DNA of 64,000 bases from Faecalibacter sp. LW9 (GCF_034661295.1 NZ_CP141062.1:1860001-1924000); one strand, 5' to 3'; positions 15,652 to 25,585 are shown, numbered from the stretch's first letter. The notes: generated by a model not told the origin, from the letters alone. Program-made: numbers and translations.

Positions 15652-16727
15652 ATTGGAATTATTAAGTTAACAACATATTCATCTTTTGTAGATTCTATAT
15701 TTAAAGTATACATTTTTCCGTACAAAAGTTCTAATCTTCTTGTAATATTTGGAAGCCCTAAACCTTTAAATTTATTATTAGGAATGATGTAATTAGGATC
15801 TAAAGAATTTAAACAAACAAAGTGTAAATGATTATCAATAATCGAAACTTTTACCTTTATATAAGTTGCTTCTCCATTTAAATTAACACTATGCTTTATA
15901 GCATTTTCTACAAATGTTGTAAATAAATTGGGCGGAATGTAAGTAGAATTTAATTCGCTTTTATTCGCTTCAGTCTCTATAACTACATTTAAATTTTCTT
16001 GACGAATTTTCTCTAAATCTAAAAAATTAGCTAAAAATTTCAACTCTGAAGAAACAGGTGTTTTTTCTTCATTATTTTCATATAATTGATATCTTAAAAA
16101 ATCTGAAAGTTTCATAATAACATCTGTCGCTATTTCAGGATCTTTTCTGATTAATGTTTTTACATTATTCAACATATTGAATAAAAAATGTGGGTTGATT
16201 TGATTTTTTAATTCATTTATCTCCATTGAAAATGTCAAATTTTTCAGTTCAGATATTTGTCTATTATCTTCAATCCATTTCTGAAAAAGTTTTAAGGTAG
16301 TTGTCATCATAATAATTGGCACAACAACTATAAGCCCTTCATAACTTCTCCTTATGTTTTCACCAAAATGTCTAGGATTAGCTATTCTATATTTTTCAAA
16401 AAACATATCTAATGATTGACCAATAATATTAATCCCCACATAAACTAAAATTGTTAATAGTAATAGATATAAAATATAGTAACCTTTAAAAAAAAACTTT
16501 GGAACCAATATATAAATATTAATATATGTTTTTAATACAAATACTACAAATAGTAAAAGAATAACATAATATCTATATACACCATAATAATTAGATGCAA
16601 ACGTAGAACTATATATCACTAATAAAAATCCAACTATAAAAAGTAAATGACGAGAAAATCTAAACTTTTTATCTACTAAAAAATTTATGATTTTTTGATT
16701 TTTTGATTGAGGTAACAATGAATTCAT
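15648..16727 (-). CDS. LytS-type sensor histidine kinase
   Basis: The 359-residue inner-membrane kinase has four predicted membrane helices (about 27-43, 53-70, 84-103, 131-147) and only short extracellular loops. A His-kinase domain follows (PF06580 type) with the phospho-acceptor His180 in NQINPHFLFNMLNNV. The ATPase domain has PPNLFTTFVENAIKH (N box) and GLGLPNITRRL (G box). No large sensor domain is visible, so the signal may be membrane-borne or lipid-like. It is co-transcribed with the LytTR regulator. A -7 box TACCTTTG is at 16751-16758. Confidence 0.9.
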   Translation of the reverse strand: MNSLLPQSKNQKIINFLVDKKFRFSRHLLFIVGFLLVIYSSTFASNYYGVYRYYVILLLFVVFVLKTYINIYILVPKFFFKGYYILYLLLLTILVYVGINIIGQSLDMFFEKYRIANPRHFGENIRRSYEGLIVVVPIIMMTTTLKLFQKWIEDNRQISELKNLTFSMEINELKNQINPHFLFNMLNNVKTLIRKDPEIATDVIMKLSDFLRYQLYENNEEKTPVSSELKFLANFLDLEKIRQENLNVVIETEANKSELNSTYIPPNLFTTFVENAIKHSVNLNGEATYIKVKVSIIDNHLHFVCLNSLDPNYIIPNNKFKGLGLPNITRRLELLYGKMYTLNIESTKDEYVVNLIIPI

Positions 16728-16750
16728 TTTTATAAAAATCTTATCTATAA

Positions 16751-16758
16751 CAAAGGTA
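16751..16758 (-). promoter_or_regulatory. -7 box of the sensor kinase operon
   Basis: TACCTTTG on the minus strand matches TAnnTTTG, 24 bases before the kinase ATG at 16727. Confidence 0.55.
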
Positions 16759-16792
16759 ATTGATTAATCTATTCCATTATTAAAGTTTATAC

Positions 16793-16866
16793 GAACCAAC
16801 GTTTTTATTATACTTCTTCTTTTTTTTTCTGGTTGGTATAAAAAAATCTAGTGTTGGTATAAAAAA
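16793..16866 (+). promoter_or_regulatory. Candidate LytTR operator: direct repeat with 21-bp period plus an inverted half-site
   Basis: GTTGGTATAAAAAA occurs at 16832-16845 and again at 16853-16866, exactly 21 bases apart. A further copy of the core in opposite orientation (GAACCAAC) is at 16793-16800. LytTR regulators typically bind two direct repeats spaced about two helical turns apart, just upstream of the core promoter. A near-consensus -7 box TACTTTTC follows at 16887-16894. The site lies between the kinase operon and the divergent barrel operon. Confidence 0.65.
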
Positions 16867-16926
16867 CGATCAAAACTATTTTTTTATACTTTTCTTAGCT
16901 ATTCAATTTACAAAACATGAAATACT

Positions 16927-17331
16927 ATGAGTGTGAAAAATTTTAATTTTTGGGTAAATAAGTTAAATCTTCTAAATTTTTCTGCAACAGAAAAAGAAGA
17001 TAAAATTATTCAAATAACAGATTTAATTCGTTTTATACAATGCTACGATCCGACATTAGAAATTGTAGATTGTATACATCATGATTTTTGTATTATTGAG
17101 AAGAATGAACATATTAAAGAAGTAAAGTTAATGGATATTTCTAATCTTAAAAATAACGAAACAATTTCTATAAATAGAAACAAAGAATCTTGGTTTGTTC
17201 TTGTAAATGACAAATTAGACACAACCTTAAAATCAATTTTAAAAACAATAGAAGAACACAATATCAGTAAGATTTATGATAAGGTATTTGTCTTCAATTT
17301 TTTCCAATCGAGTATTCACGAAATCAAATAA
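16927..17331 (+). CDS. Protein of unknown function, 134 aa, in a LytTR-linked operon
   Basis: This small soluble protein has no signal peptide or membrane helix. It is rich in Asn, Ile and Lys, with Cys/His residues clustered around 51-63 (QCYDPTLEIVDCIHHDFCIIE). No family was recognised. It is the first gene after the candidate LytTR operator and ends six bases before the barrel gene, so the two form one transcript. Two features argue against chance: its tight spacing to the next gene and codon use like that of its neighbours. A cytosolic accessory or signalling role is possible, but nothing in the sequence shows it. Confidence 0.65.
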   Translation: MSVKNFNFWVNKLNLLNFSATEKEDKIIQITDLIRFIQCYDPTLEIVDCIHHDFCIIEKNEHIKEVKLMDISNLKNNETISINRNKESWFVLVNDKLDTTLKSILKTIEEHNISKIYDKVFVFNFFQSSIHEIK

Positions 17332-17337
17332 AAATTA

Positions 17338-18309
17338 ATGCATTCAATACAACAAAAAGCAATTACAAGCTTATTGCTTTTACTTTCAACTTTGTCATTC
17401 GCTCAAAAAAAAGATAGTATTCAAAAAAGAGCTGTCGTTTTTGTTGCAGATAAATTCCCCTCTACCCGTGTTCTTAATGTAGAATATACAAATCTTACAC
17501 CTTATAAATTTTCTCAAAAGTTAGAAGATAGCAACTTTAATTTACCCGAAAGTAAAGTGAAAAACTTTCAACAAATAAAGGCAAATGCGAATTTATATTT
17601 TTTCAAAAAAGAAAAATGGACGATATCTACAGCACTTAATTATAAGTACACGACAGCAAATATAGATAACCTTAGTTCTACTATGAATGAAACGAAACAA
17701 AACTTTCATTATCATTCGGAAGCTGTAACTGCAAGTCATATTTCTAAACTATGGAAAAAAACAGCAATTTATTCAGCTACTCTATCAGTTGATGGTAACG
17801 AAAATAGTTTTGAAAGATTCCGTGGTTTACTAACAGGTAGTATAATGATTACAGCAAACGAAAGAACCAAATTACTTTTAGGTTTAGCTGTAATTATAGA
17901 CCCTAGTTCGCAAGTACCTACATTCCCCATTATTTCTTATGAGCATAAATTTAAAAATGGTTGGATAGCCGATATCATACTTCCAAAAAGAGTAATGATG
18001 AAAAAAAATGTATTTAATAATGGTCGATTTTCTCTTGGTAGTGAAATGGATGTTACATCATTCTATTTTAACCAATCGAATAAAACATTTGAATTTAGAC
18101 AAACAGAAATTAATAGTGGTGTAATGTATGAACATAGAATTGGTGATTTTATTGGTACTGTAAAAACAGGACTACGTAGCATTCCTACTGGAAGAATCTT
18201 TGAAAAAAATGAATCTTTTAATGACTATATATACGAGTATAAACCAAAATCATCTTTCTATTTCAACTTTGGTATATCATACAACCCATTTGGTAATAAA
18301 AAACGATAA
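17338..18309 (+). CDS. Outer-membrane beta-barrel protein (DUF6268-like)
   Basis: The 323-residue protein has a signal peptide (about 1-22, ending TLSFA before QKKDS). It then consists of repeated amphipathic strands such as ANLYFFKKEKWTISTALNYKYT and SFYFNFGISYNPFG. The opening segment after the signal (PSTRVLNVEYTNLTPYKF) resembles DUF6268 proteins of Bacteroidota; the family name is from memory and moderately sure. It probably forms a 10- to 14-strand barrel in the outer membrane. It is co-transcribed with the unknown 134-aa gene and is the likely target of the divergent LytTR pair. Confidence 0.7.
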   Translation: MHSIQQKAITSLLLLLSTLSFAQKKDSIQKRAVVFVADKFPSTRVLNVEYTNLTPYKFSQKLEDSNFNLPESKVKNFQQIKANANLYFFKKEKWTISTALNYKYTTANIDNLSSTMNETKQNFHYHSEAVTASHISKLWKKTAIYSATLSVDGNENSFERFRGLLTGSIMITANERTKLLLGLAVIIDPSSQVPTFPIISYEHKFKNGWIADIILPKRVMMKKNVFNNGRFSLGSEMDVTSFYFNQSNKTFEFRQTEINSGVMYEHRIGDFIGTVKTGLRSIPTGRIFEKNESFNDYIYEYKPKSSFYFNFGISYNPFGNKKR

Positions 18310-18377
18310 ATAACATACGTTTGTTGCGATTTCATTAAATTAAATAAAATTTATAGTAATAAAAAATAATTTTATCG

Positions 18378-18385
18378 TAAATTTG
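18378..18385 (+). promoter_or_regulatory. -7 box of typA
   Basis: TAAATTTG matches TAnnTTTG, 18 bases before the typA ATG, giving a very short leader. No TTG was found at -33. Confidence 0.5.
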
Positions 18386-18403
18386 CACCCATAATTTTCA
18401 AGA

Positions 18404-20209
18404 ATGCAACAGAACATTAGAAATATTGCGATTATCGCACACGTTGACCACGGTAAAACGACGTTGGTTGATAAAATTCTTCATTCAACAAATGTTTTCA
18501 GAGAAAACCAAGAGTCGGGTGAATTAATCATGGATAACAATGATATCGAGCGTGAAAGAGGGATTACGATCTTCTCTAAAAATGCTTCGGTAGAGTACAA
18601 AGGAGTTAAAATTAACGTTATCGACACTCCTGGTCACGCGGATTTCGGTGGTGAAGTTGAGCGTGTATTGAAAATGGCTGATGGTGTAATCTTATTAGTT
18701 GATGCTTTCGAGGGACCAATGCCTCAAACGCGTTTCGTATTATCTAAAGCGTTAGAATTAGGATTAAAACCATTAGTAGTAATTAATAAAGTAGATAAAG
18801 AAAACTGTCGTCCTGATGAGGTTCACGATAAAGTATTCGAATTATTCTTCAACTTAGATGCGACAGAAGAGCAATTAGACTTCCCTGCATTCTACGGATC
18901 ATCTAAACAAGGATGGTTTAATACAGAGAACGTTCGTACAGAAGATATCTTACCTTTAATGGATGGTATTTTAGAGCACGTTCCTGCTCCAGAAGCTAAA
19001 GAAGGTGACTTACAAATGCAAATTACATCTTTAGATTATTCTAAATTCTTAGGACGTATTGCAGTTGGTAAAGTAAGCCGTGGTGTTATTAAAGAAGGGG
19101 ATTGGGTTGCTTTAACAAAACCTGATGGAACGTTCAAAAAACATAAAATCAAAGAATTATATACATTTGCTGGTTTAGGTAAAGTAAAAGCAACGGAAGT
19201 AAAAGCAGGAGATATCTGTGCTGTTGTTGGTATCGATGGTTTCCAAATTGGGGATACAATTGCTGATGCTGAAAACCCAGAAGCATTACCAGTAATGCAC
19301 ATCGACGAACCTACAATGAATATGTCTTTCGGAATTAACAACTCTCCATTCTTTGGTAAAGATGGTAAATTCGTTACTTCTCGTCACTTAGTAGATCGTT
19401 TAACTGATGAGTTAGAGCGTAACTTAGCGTTACGTGTAGAACCAACAGAAGATTCGAATACGCAATTAGTATACGGACGTGGTATCATGCACTTATCGGT
19501 ATTAATCGAAACAATGCGTCGTGAAGGATATGAGTTAACAGTTGGGCAACCACAAGTTATCTTCAAAGAAATTGACGGTGTTAAATGTGAACCATATGAA
19601 ACATTAGTAATTGATGTTCCAGATAACTACGCTTCTAAAGCAATCGATTTAGTAACTCAACGTAAAGGTGATTTATTAGTTATGGAGGCGAAAGAAGGAA
19701 TGCAACACTTAGAATTCGAAATTCCATCTCGTGGATTAATCGGATTACGTTCTTTAATGTTAACGAACACTGCAGGTGAGGCTGTAATGGCACACAACTT
19801 CTTAGAGTACAAACCATTCAAAGGAGCAATTGCTGGACGTTCTGCAGGAGTAATTATTTCTAAAGATCAAGGTGTAGCAACTCCTTACTCAATCGATAAA
19901 TTACAAGATCGTGGTAAATTCTTTATCGAGCCAGGTGAAGAAGTATACGAAGGTATGATCGTTGGAGAGCACTCTCGTAACAATGACTTAGTGGTAAACG
20001 TAATTGAGGCGAAAAAATTAAATAACATTCGTGCAGCTGGTAAAGATGATTCATCTTCTATTGCGCCTAAAATCGAAATGACTTTAGAAGAATGTATGGA
20101 GTACATCCAAGCGGATGAATGTATCGAGGTAACTCCAAATTACATTCGTTTACGTAAAATTCACTTAAAAGAAACTGATCGTAAACGTTACGAAAAATCA
20201 ATGGGATAA
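18404..20209 (+). CDS. typA: Translational GTPase TypA/BipA
   Basis: TypA binds the 70S/50S ribosome and supports 50S assembly and growth under stress. The 601-residue protein has the full GTPase signature: G1 AHVDHGKTTLVDK, G2 ERERGITIFSK, G3 DTPGHADFGGEVER, G4 NKVD. EF-Tu domain 2, EF-G domains III and V (ELERNLALRVEP, YEPYETLVIDVP) and the TypA-specific C-terminal domain (GLIGLRSLMLTNTAGEA, ARKIHL-like tail) follow. Length is normal. It has its own promoter and terminator. Confidence 0.97.
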   Translation: MQQNIRNIAIIAHVDHGKTTLVDKILHSTNVFRENQESGELIMDNNDIERERGITIFSKNASVEYKGVKINVIDTPGHADFGGEVERVLKMADGVILLVDAFEGPMPQTRFVLSKALELGLKPLVVINKVDKENCRPDEVHDKVFELFFNLDATEEQLDFPAFYGSSKQGWFNTENVRTEDILPLMDGILEHVPAPEAKEGDLQMQITSLDYSKFLGRIAVGKVSRGVIKEGDWVALTKPDGTFKKHKIKELYTFAGLGKVKATEVKAGDICAVVGIDGFQIGDTIADAENPEALPVMHIDEPTMNMSFGINNSPFFGKDGKFVTSRHLVDRLTDELERNLALRVEPTEDSNTQLVYGRGIMHLSVLIETMRREGYELTVGQPQVIFKEIDGVKCEPYETLVIDVPDNYASKAIDLVTQRKGDLLVMEAKEGMQHLEFEIPSRGLIGLRSLMLTNTAGEAVMAHNFLEYKPFKGAIAGRSAGVIISKDQGVATPYSIDKLQDRGKFFIEPGEEVYEGMIVGEHSRNNDLVVNVIEAKKLNNIRAAGKDDSSSIAPKIEMTLEECMEYIQADECIEVTPNYIRLRKIHLKETDRKRYEKSMG

Positions 20210-20231
20210 TATCCAATCGATATCATATTTT

Positions 20232-20263
20232 AAAACCTGGTCAATTTTGATCAGGTTTTTTTT
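20232..20263 (+). terminator. Terminator of typA
   Basis: The stem AAAACCTGGTCAA / TTGATCAGGTTTT is followed by a T run. The following 285 bases (20264-20547) are AT-rich with no gene recognised. Confidence 0.85.
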
Positions 20264-20547
20264 ATGTTTTTATCCTCCGATTTTTCTGATTTGGAGCGTA
20301 GGAAATGTGTTAAAGTTTTACATTTAAAGTAGAACTATGAATTAATATTAGATATTCTGAAAAAATAATAATAATTAATTAATAGGTAAATTATTATATA
20401 TCAATATCATGAAGGATTAATATTTTTATTCATAATGACTGAATTATAATATGGATTAAAGGATAACATGTATATTTTTTGTTAAAATATTTCTTTTAAC
20501 AATTTTCAATGGTTAAATTGAATATTTTAACCCTTTTGAAATCTTTA

Positions 20548-20948
20548 TTAGTGTACAATACAGCAACAGCTGGAACTTCACCAAATAATGTTACTCCTGG
20601 ATTTTATTATTGGAATGGAGCAAAATAGATGAAAATACTTCATCATGAAAACGAAGCCAAACCAATGGTTTTTATGCACCAAGTATAGCACTTCCAATTG
20701 AAGAAGTAACGCATGAAATTGATTTGTATCAAGAATACCAAAATCAATTTGGAACTCCTGTTTTATCCTCTAATGTTGATTCGAGTTTAGTTACTTATTC
20801 AAAAGATCAGCTGGCTTATTTTATCAAGTATTTAGATGAAGCAGTTTTTACTGCTCCAACATTATCAAATGATGTGAAATTAACTAATACTGTACCATCC
20901 AATCCCAATGTAACAGATAAAACGTTAATTAATGCTGTTTTTAAGTAA
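20548..20948 (+). pseudogene. Remnant of a secreted surface protein, C-terminal part
   Basis: The frame from 20548 reads LVYNTATAGTSPNNVTPGFYYWNG and hits TAG at about 20627. A second frame then reads GFYAPSIALPIEEVTHEIDLYQEYQNQFGTP and runs to TAA at 20946-20948 (ending TLINAVFK). Both pieces match the closing region of repetitive surface proteins known from Chryseobacterium-type genomes, so this is one gene broken by at least one stop and one frame change. The N-terminal bulk is missing. Confidence 0.7.
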
Positions 20949-20962
20949 GAAACTTATAAGCA

Positions 20963-22919
20963 ATGAAAAAAGTTTATCTCTTTTTATTCTTTGTGCTTAG
21001 TTTTTTAAGTACGAAGGGTTATGCTGCTGAATACTATTGGGTAGGAGGCGCGATTAGTACGAACAATAATACCTTACAAAAATGGAGATTAATCAGTGTT
21101 TCAGGATCCATTCCAAATGTTTCACCTTCAGCAAATGATAATGTATACTTTACCGATGGAGTGATATCTACTACAGTAAGTTTTAATAAAGGAAGTATTG
21201 TTTTTAATAATTTTACGTCGAATGCAGTTACGAAAAATTATTTTTTTACACTTGCTGCATCTGATGGAGCGACTAAAACTTTAACCGTGAATGGAATTTT
21301 AGATTTATCACAAAATGCCACTTTTATAAGTTCATCGTCATCTGGTAACGAGCAAAAGATCGGAACTTTAATATTGAATAAATCGCCAAAATTAGCGCAT
21401 AATATTTTTAAACTATTTCTGAAATTCAATAAAACGAATGAATGGATAAAACCAACTACAGGATTTGAGTCACAAGGTATGTACGTAGATAATAGTGTGA
21501 ATCTTGATTTATCTAATTTGACTATTAAAATTAATCAATTTGCAAATACTGATACAGAATCAGGATTAGTAAAAGTATCTTCATCAAATACCATTTTAAA
21601 TTTATCAAATGCCAATTTCGAAGTTTCTAAATTATGGATTGTATAATTTCAACGCCAATGGTTCAAATTTTAATGGTTTAGATCTCAAAATTACAGGAGG
21701 AAATATCAATCGAGATAATCATATTTCATTTTCGATTGGAGCGATTAGTGCCAACGATCGTAGAGGACTAATCATTGAAAAAAGTAAGGTGACTTTATAA
21801 AAAGTGACTTTCTAGCAATTATATAATACGAATAAGGAATCTATACTTGCTGCAAACAACTTGACAATTGGAGAATTGAAAGTTAAAAATACCGTACTTA
21901 ATTTTGATACCACAAATTTAACTGTTACGAATTTAACGCTAGATAGAGGTGTTAAGTATATCTTTTACGGAACTTCAACAATTTCAATGGCTAATGTTAC
22001 TCCTAATGTAACTGTAAATCAATTGAATTTTAATCCACATACGAGCGGTACGACACGTTTTAGTTCGTATAATACCAAACAAAATAATGCGTTAGCCTAT
22101 TTAGATATTCCTGTAGAGTCTACTCCAGTATAAGATAAGATGATATCCAATGGAATATATTCAAAAAAAATAGTGACATTCACGAATTCATTATTAGAAA
22201 ATGAAAATGTCAACATTAATGTTTCTTCTACTACAGAAATAAACTATTATTGGAGAGGTGATGGTGATGGTAAATCATGGACCATGTTATCGAATTGGAT
22301 TTTAAGCCCAAATGCAGTAAATGTACCGGATTACCATCAATTTTTGATAATGTTTATTTTAATGGGAATTCGAATGTCAATGATATTATTACATTAAATG
22401 ATTTAGTTGATCTACATGAATTTATTGTAGAACCAAGTTTTATTGGTAAATCGTTTGAAATTGCATCACCTGTAGAAGGAATTCTCTTACCATTCGTGGT
22501 TCATTGCAGTTACAACCTAATACAATGATTAATGCTAAAAAATTGATTTTTGTTCCTACTTCCAGATCACTTACTAATCCTGAAACGGTTACGTTAAATA
22601 ATGGCTTCATTTATAAAATGAATGATTCAGGAACTGCGATTGTAACAGGGGGAGGAGTATTGAGTTTAAGAGGTGAAAAATTTGAATTTTATAAAACAAA
22701 TGATCCATACAATTAATTTGTTATGAATCTGAATCAAGTACAATCCCATTGGCCATAACGACACCAATTGTTAATGGAAATACTTATTATGTAGCTAGAA
22801 AATATAATAGTGGAAGTGGAATCTCATGTGAGTCTGAATAACGCTTACAGATTAAGTTACAATTAGATGTCTATGGAGGAGTATATATCAATCCTGCTTT
22901 TAGGCTAAGAACATTCTAA
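20963..22919 (+). pseudogene. Decayed surface protein with repeated YYWVGG-type modules
   Basis: An intact signal peptide (MKKVYLFLFFVLSFLSTKGYAA) starts the gene at 20963, followed by EYYWVGGA..PSANDNVYF, a module found in large Bacteroidota surface proteins. The frame closes at 21646. Matching sequence continues in the third frame (21609-22397, with stops at 21798 and 22131), including a second module NYYWRGDGDGKSWTMLSNW. It then passes to the frame open at 22277-22528 (IFDNVYFNGNSNVND) and to another at 22504-22716. The last piece reads TPIVNGNTYYVARKYNSGSG, is broken by TAA near 22839, and ends VYGGVYINPAFRLRTF. At least six lesions are visible, so this is a pseudogene and not a sequencing slip. 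Confidence 0.8.
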
Positions 22920-22939
22920 TTATCATTTAAAATCTATAA

Positions 22940-22972
22940 AAAATCCTGATCATCATTGATCAGATTTTTTTT
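22940..22972. terminator. Terminator of the T9SS cargo operon
   Basis: The stem ATCCTGATCA / TGATCAGAT (loop TCAT) is flanked by A and T runs. It is active for the minus-strand operon and possibly once for the decayed gene as well. Confidence 0.75.
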
Positions 22973-23282
22973 ATATCTTTTGTTTTAACTTTTTTAATGC
23001 TTCATTTAACCCCTGTTTTGAAGCTTGATATTGAAGAAATTCACCATCACGTTTAAAGCTTGATAGGTTAAAACCTTCTTCAATATCATTATACCAAACA
23101 ATAAATGTTTTCCATTTTGCAATAACCCAGAAATTATCATCAATAACGTCCTTACAATGCCATATTTCAGGAGAACATTTGATGCTGTTCCAAAATGTTT
23201 CATTGGTGTGTTCCAATTCTTGTTCAGCCATAAAAATTTCCATCATCAAATCTTTTTTAGGTAATGCTGTCCAATTTTCCAT
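22971..23282 (-). CDS. Small protein of unknown function, 103 aa
   Basis: This soluble protein is rich in Trp and acidic residues (SPEIWHCKDVIDDNFWVIAKWKTFIVWYNDIEEGF), with a helical basic C-terminus. No signal peptide is seen and no family was recognised. Its ATG lies four bases after the stop of the large T9SS cargo gene on the same strand, so it is co-transcribed with it. Whether it serves secretion or is simply a passenger in the operon cannot be said. Confidence 0.65.
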   Translation of the reverse strand: MENWTALPKKDLMMEIFMAEQELEHTNETFWNSIKCSPEIWHCKDVIDDNFWVIAKWKTFIVWYNDIEEGFNLSSFKRDGEFLQYQASKQGLNEALKKLKQKI

Positions 23283-23285
23283 AAA

Positions 23286-25559
23286 TTATTTACTTTTTAC
23301 CAAGATAGAATTAGTCTGCCTGTTCACTTGTTCAGATCCAGGTTCTGTCCATTCTAATGTATACCAATAATTGCCCGAAGCTACAGTTTTTCCATTAAAA
23401 GTTCCGTCCCAAATGAAATGATTTGTTGTCGAACCTTCAAATAAAATATGACCGTAGCGATTGTATACCTGAAATTTTGGATTCAGTTTATACATTAAAT
23501 CGGAATAATCCAAAACATCATTTATGCCATCAGAATTAGGTGAGATGAAATTCACCATATTAACGATAGAAAATGTTTGAAATACTGGAAGACATTCATT
23601 TGAAGATTGAACTGCGATGGTGTGATTTCCGATCGAAACATTATAAAATATATGAGAATTTTGAAAATTTCCATCATCTAAAGCAAACATATATGAAGGA
23701 TTGGGATTGGCTACAATTACTGTCACCGTATTTCCTGACACGATTATATTTTCAATGACCGGATTTTCTGCAGCATGTACAACTACTTCTTGGGTGTAAA
23801 AACAACCATTCAACTCTAATCGAACATGATATGTTCCAACAGGTACATCTGTTATTATTGGTGAAGTGGATCCGTTGTGTAGCCATAAATAAGATTCGAA
23901 TCCATCGCCAGCATTTAAGGTAGTGGTAGTACCTTCACAAATTGTATGATCCACTAAAGTTTCAGATCTTTTAGCTTGTTTTAATACAAAAGAAATCGAC
24001 ATAATATTCTCACATAAATCTGCTTGAGAAAAACGGATGTAAAAGGTCATATTTCCTGTTAGATTTTGTTGGTCTCGAATGGGATTTATATTGTTTCTGG
24101 CATCTATTTCTGAGGTAAAGAATCGATAATCATCATTTAAATTTGGAATAAATGTGAGGTAATCTTCAAGATTGATTGCTTCTTGATGATCTAATAATTC
24201 ATCACAAATTTCAATTGTGGGAATTGGATCAGCTGAACTTAATGTTTTTTTTGAAAATGAAATTGGATGAAATACTGAAGAACATCGGTCTGTACTAATC
24301 GCCACAAAAATGGTTTTGCTATGTTCTGATGTAGTAAAATCTAATTGATGAATTTCATTTCGATTGGCTTCTGCATCTGCAAGCGTATTATAATACTTTA
24401 TTTGAACTGTATTTGCATTCGCTATAATTTGATAATTGTAATCCATTAAATTAAGGGTTACACTGCCGTCTAAATCTTCATCACAAAATTCAAAGTGATT
24501 TTGTAGTATTAGTAAATTGGAATAATATTCGATTTTTCTTTCAGCAGTAATTGTACAACCTGAAGGTAAAAGAATTTCGACTCTATAATTTCCTGGCAAA
24601 TTTACAATATAAGTTGCATCTGTAGCTCCAATGATCTCTATATTATCCTTATACCATTTATAGGATGTTGCATTGGGTGTTGTAGCATCTAGAAGGGTTG
24701 TTTCACCAAGACAAAGTGCATTATTTGTCGCTACCAATAAATCTTCACCCAAATCTTTGCCTCCCGAAAAACTACCTGCTTTTAAGAAAACACCAGAATC
24801 ATACAATCCATTGCCTTGATCGGCAATCACCAATTTAATATGGTATTTTTTACCAGGGATAATATTTGCAACCGCGTTTAATACAACAGTTTCACCATTA
24901 AAATTGGTAGCAGAATGACCAATATTAAACTGTCTAAAATACTGAGGATTGATAGGAGGGCACAAACCTCCATTACCAAATATTGTTAAAACAGAAACAG
25001 GAATTGAGGTATAAGGAATAACCGCAATATTTTGATAATCATCTCTGGAATCAACTTCTTTGATTAAAAAAGCAAAACCATCTGTATAGCCGCAACGACC
25101 TTCGGAAGCCGTACGTAAATATTGTTCTGAAGCGAAGATATATTCAAAAGTAATACGATCATCCTGAAGTGAGATAAAATCAAACTCTAGAATCGTGGCA
25201 TCCAATGTGTTTTGAATTTCTAAAGCTTCTTCCAAATCTCGATCGCCTTCCCAATTATTTGCCGTAAAGCTTTGTAAATAATTATTTGGGCCTACGGCAG
25301 CATTTAAATTTCCTGTCGATAGAAGGATACCATTTTCTAATGGAAAATCAGATGTTCCTTTATCAAAATAACCATAACTGATAAATCCCGATTGATGATA
25401 CCCGGAAATTTCAATCGAACGTTCATCGATTTCTATACAATCTGATCCAAGAAATATATCTTTAACCAATTGTGTGGGAGTATACGATGAATTAACTTGA
25501 ATGAATTGTGCCTGAACACCGATTGTAAAGAGTAGAAATAAATGGTAAATGTATTTCAT
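23286..25559 (-). CDS. T9SS-secreted surface protein with choice-of-anchor L and type B sorting domain
   Basis: The 757-residue exported protein has a signal peptide (about 1-17, ending VQA). The N-terminal choice-of-anchor L domain (TPTQLVKDIFLGSDCIEI..GYFDKGTSDFPLENGILLSTG) is followed by Ig-like or PKD-like stretches with paired Cys (CEGTTTTLNAGDGFESYLW). The C-terminal gliding-motility-type sorting domain is clear: ISPNSDGINDVLDYSDL, VYNRYGHILFEG, WDGTFNGKTVASGNYWYTLEW. Such proteins cross the outer membrane by the type IX system and are displayed or released. It is intact, unlike the neighbouring decayed surface genes. A -7 box TAAATTTG lies at 25578-25585. Confidence 0.9.
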   Translation of the reverse strand: MKYIYHLFLLFTIGVQAQFIQVNSSYTPTQLVKDIFLGSDCIEIDERSIEISGYHQSGFISYGYFDKGTSDFPLENGILLSTGNLNAAVGPNNYLQSFTANNWEGDRDLEEALEIQNTLDATILEFDFISLQDDRITFEYIFASEQYLRTASEGRCGYTDGFAFLIKEVDSRDDYQNIAVIPYTSIPVSVLTIFGNGGLCPPINPQYFRQFNIGHSATNFNGETVVLNAVANIIPGKKYHIKLVIADQGNGLYDSGVFLKAGSFSGGKDLGEDLLVATNNALCLGETTLLDATTPNATSYKWYKDNIEIIGATDATYIVNLPGNYRVEILLPSGCTITAERKIEYYSNLLILQNHFEFCDEDLDGSVTLNLMDYNYQIIANANTVQIKYYNTLADAEANRNEIHQLDFTTSEHSKTIFVAISTDRCSSVFHPISFSKKTLSSADPIPTIEICDELLDHQEAINLEDYLTFIPNLNDDYRFFTSEIDARNNINPIRDQQNLTGNMTFYIRFSQADLCENIMSISFVLKQAKRSETLVDHTICEGTTTTLNAGDGFESYLWLHNGSTSPIITDVPVGTYHVRLELNGCFYTQEVVVHAAENPVIENIIVSGNTVTVIVANPNPSYMFALDDGNFQNSHIFYNVSIGNHTIAVQSSNECLPVFQTFSIVNMVNFISPNSDGINDVLDYSDLMYKLNPKFQVYNRYGHILFEGSTTNHFIWDGTFNGKTVASGNYWYTLEWTEPGSEQVNRQTNSILVKSK

Positions 25560-25577
25560 ATAAAATTCTTCTAATTA

Positions 25578-25585
25578 CAAATTTA
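25578..25585 (-). promoter_or_regulatory. -7 box of the T9SS cargo gene
   Basis: TAAATTTG on the minus strand matches TAnnTTTG, 19 bases before the ATG at 25559. Confidence 0.5.

Noticed and set aside
23573-23758. Plus-strand ORF inside the T9SS cargo gene.
   Set aside because: It is a shadow of the intact minus-strand frame.
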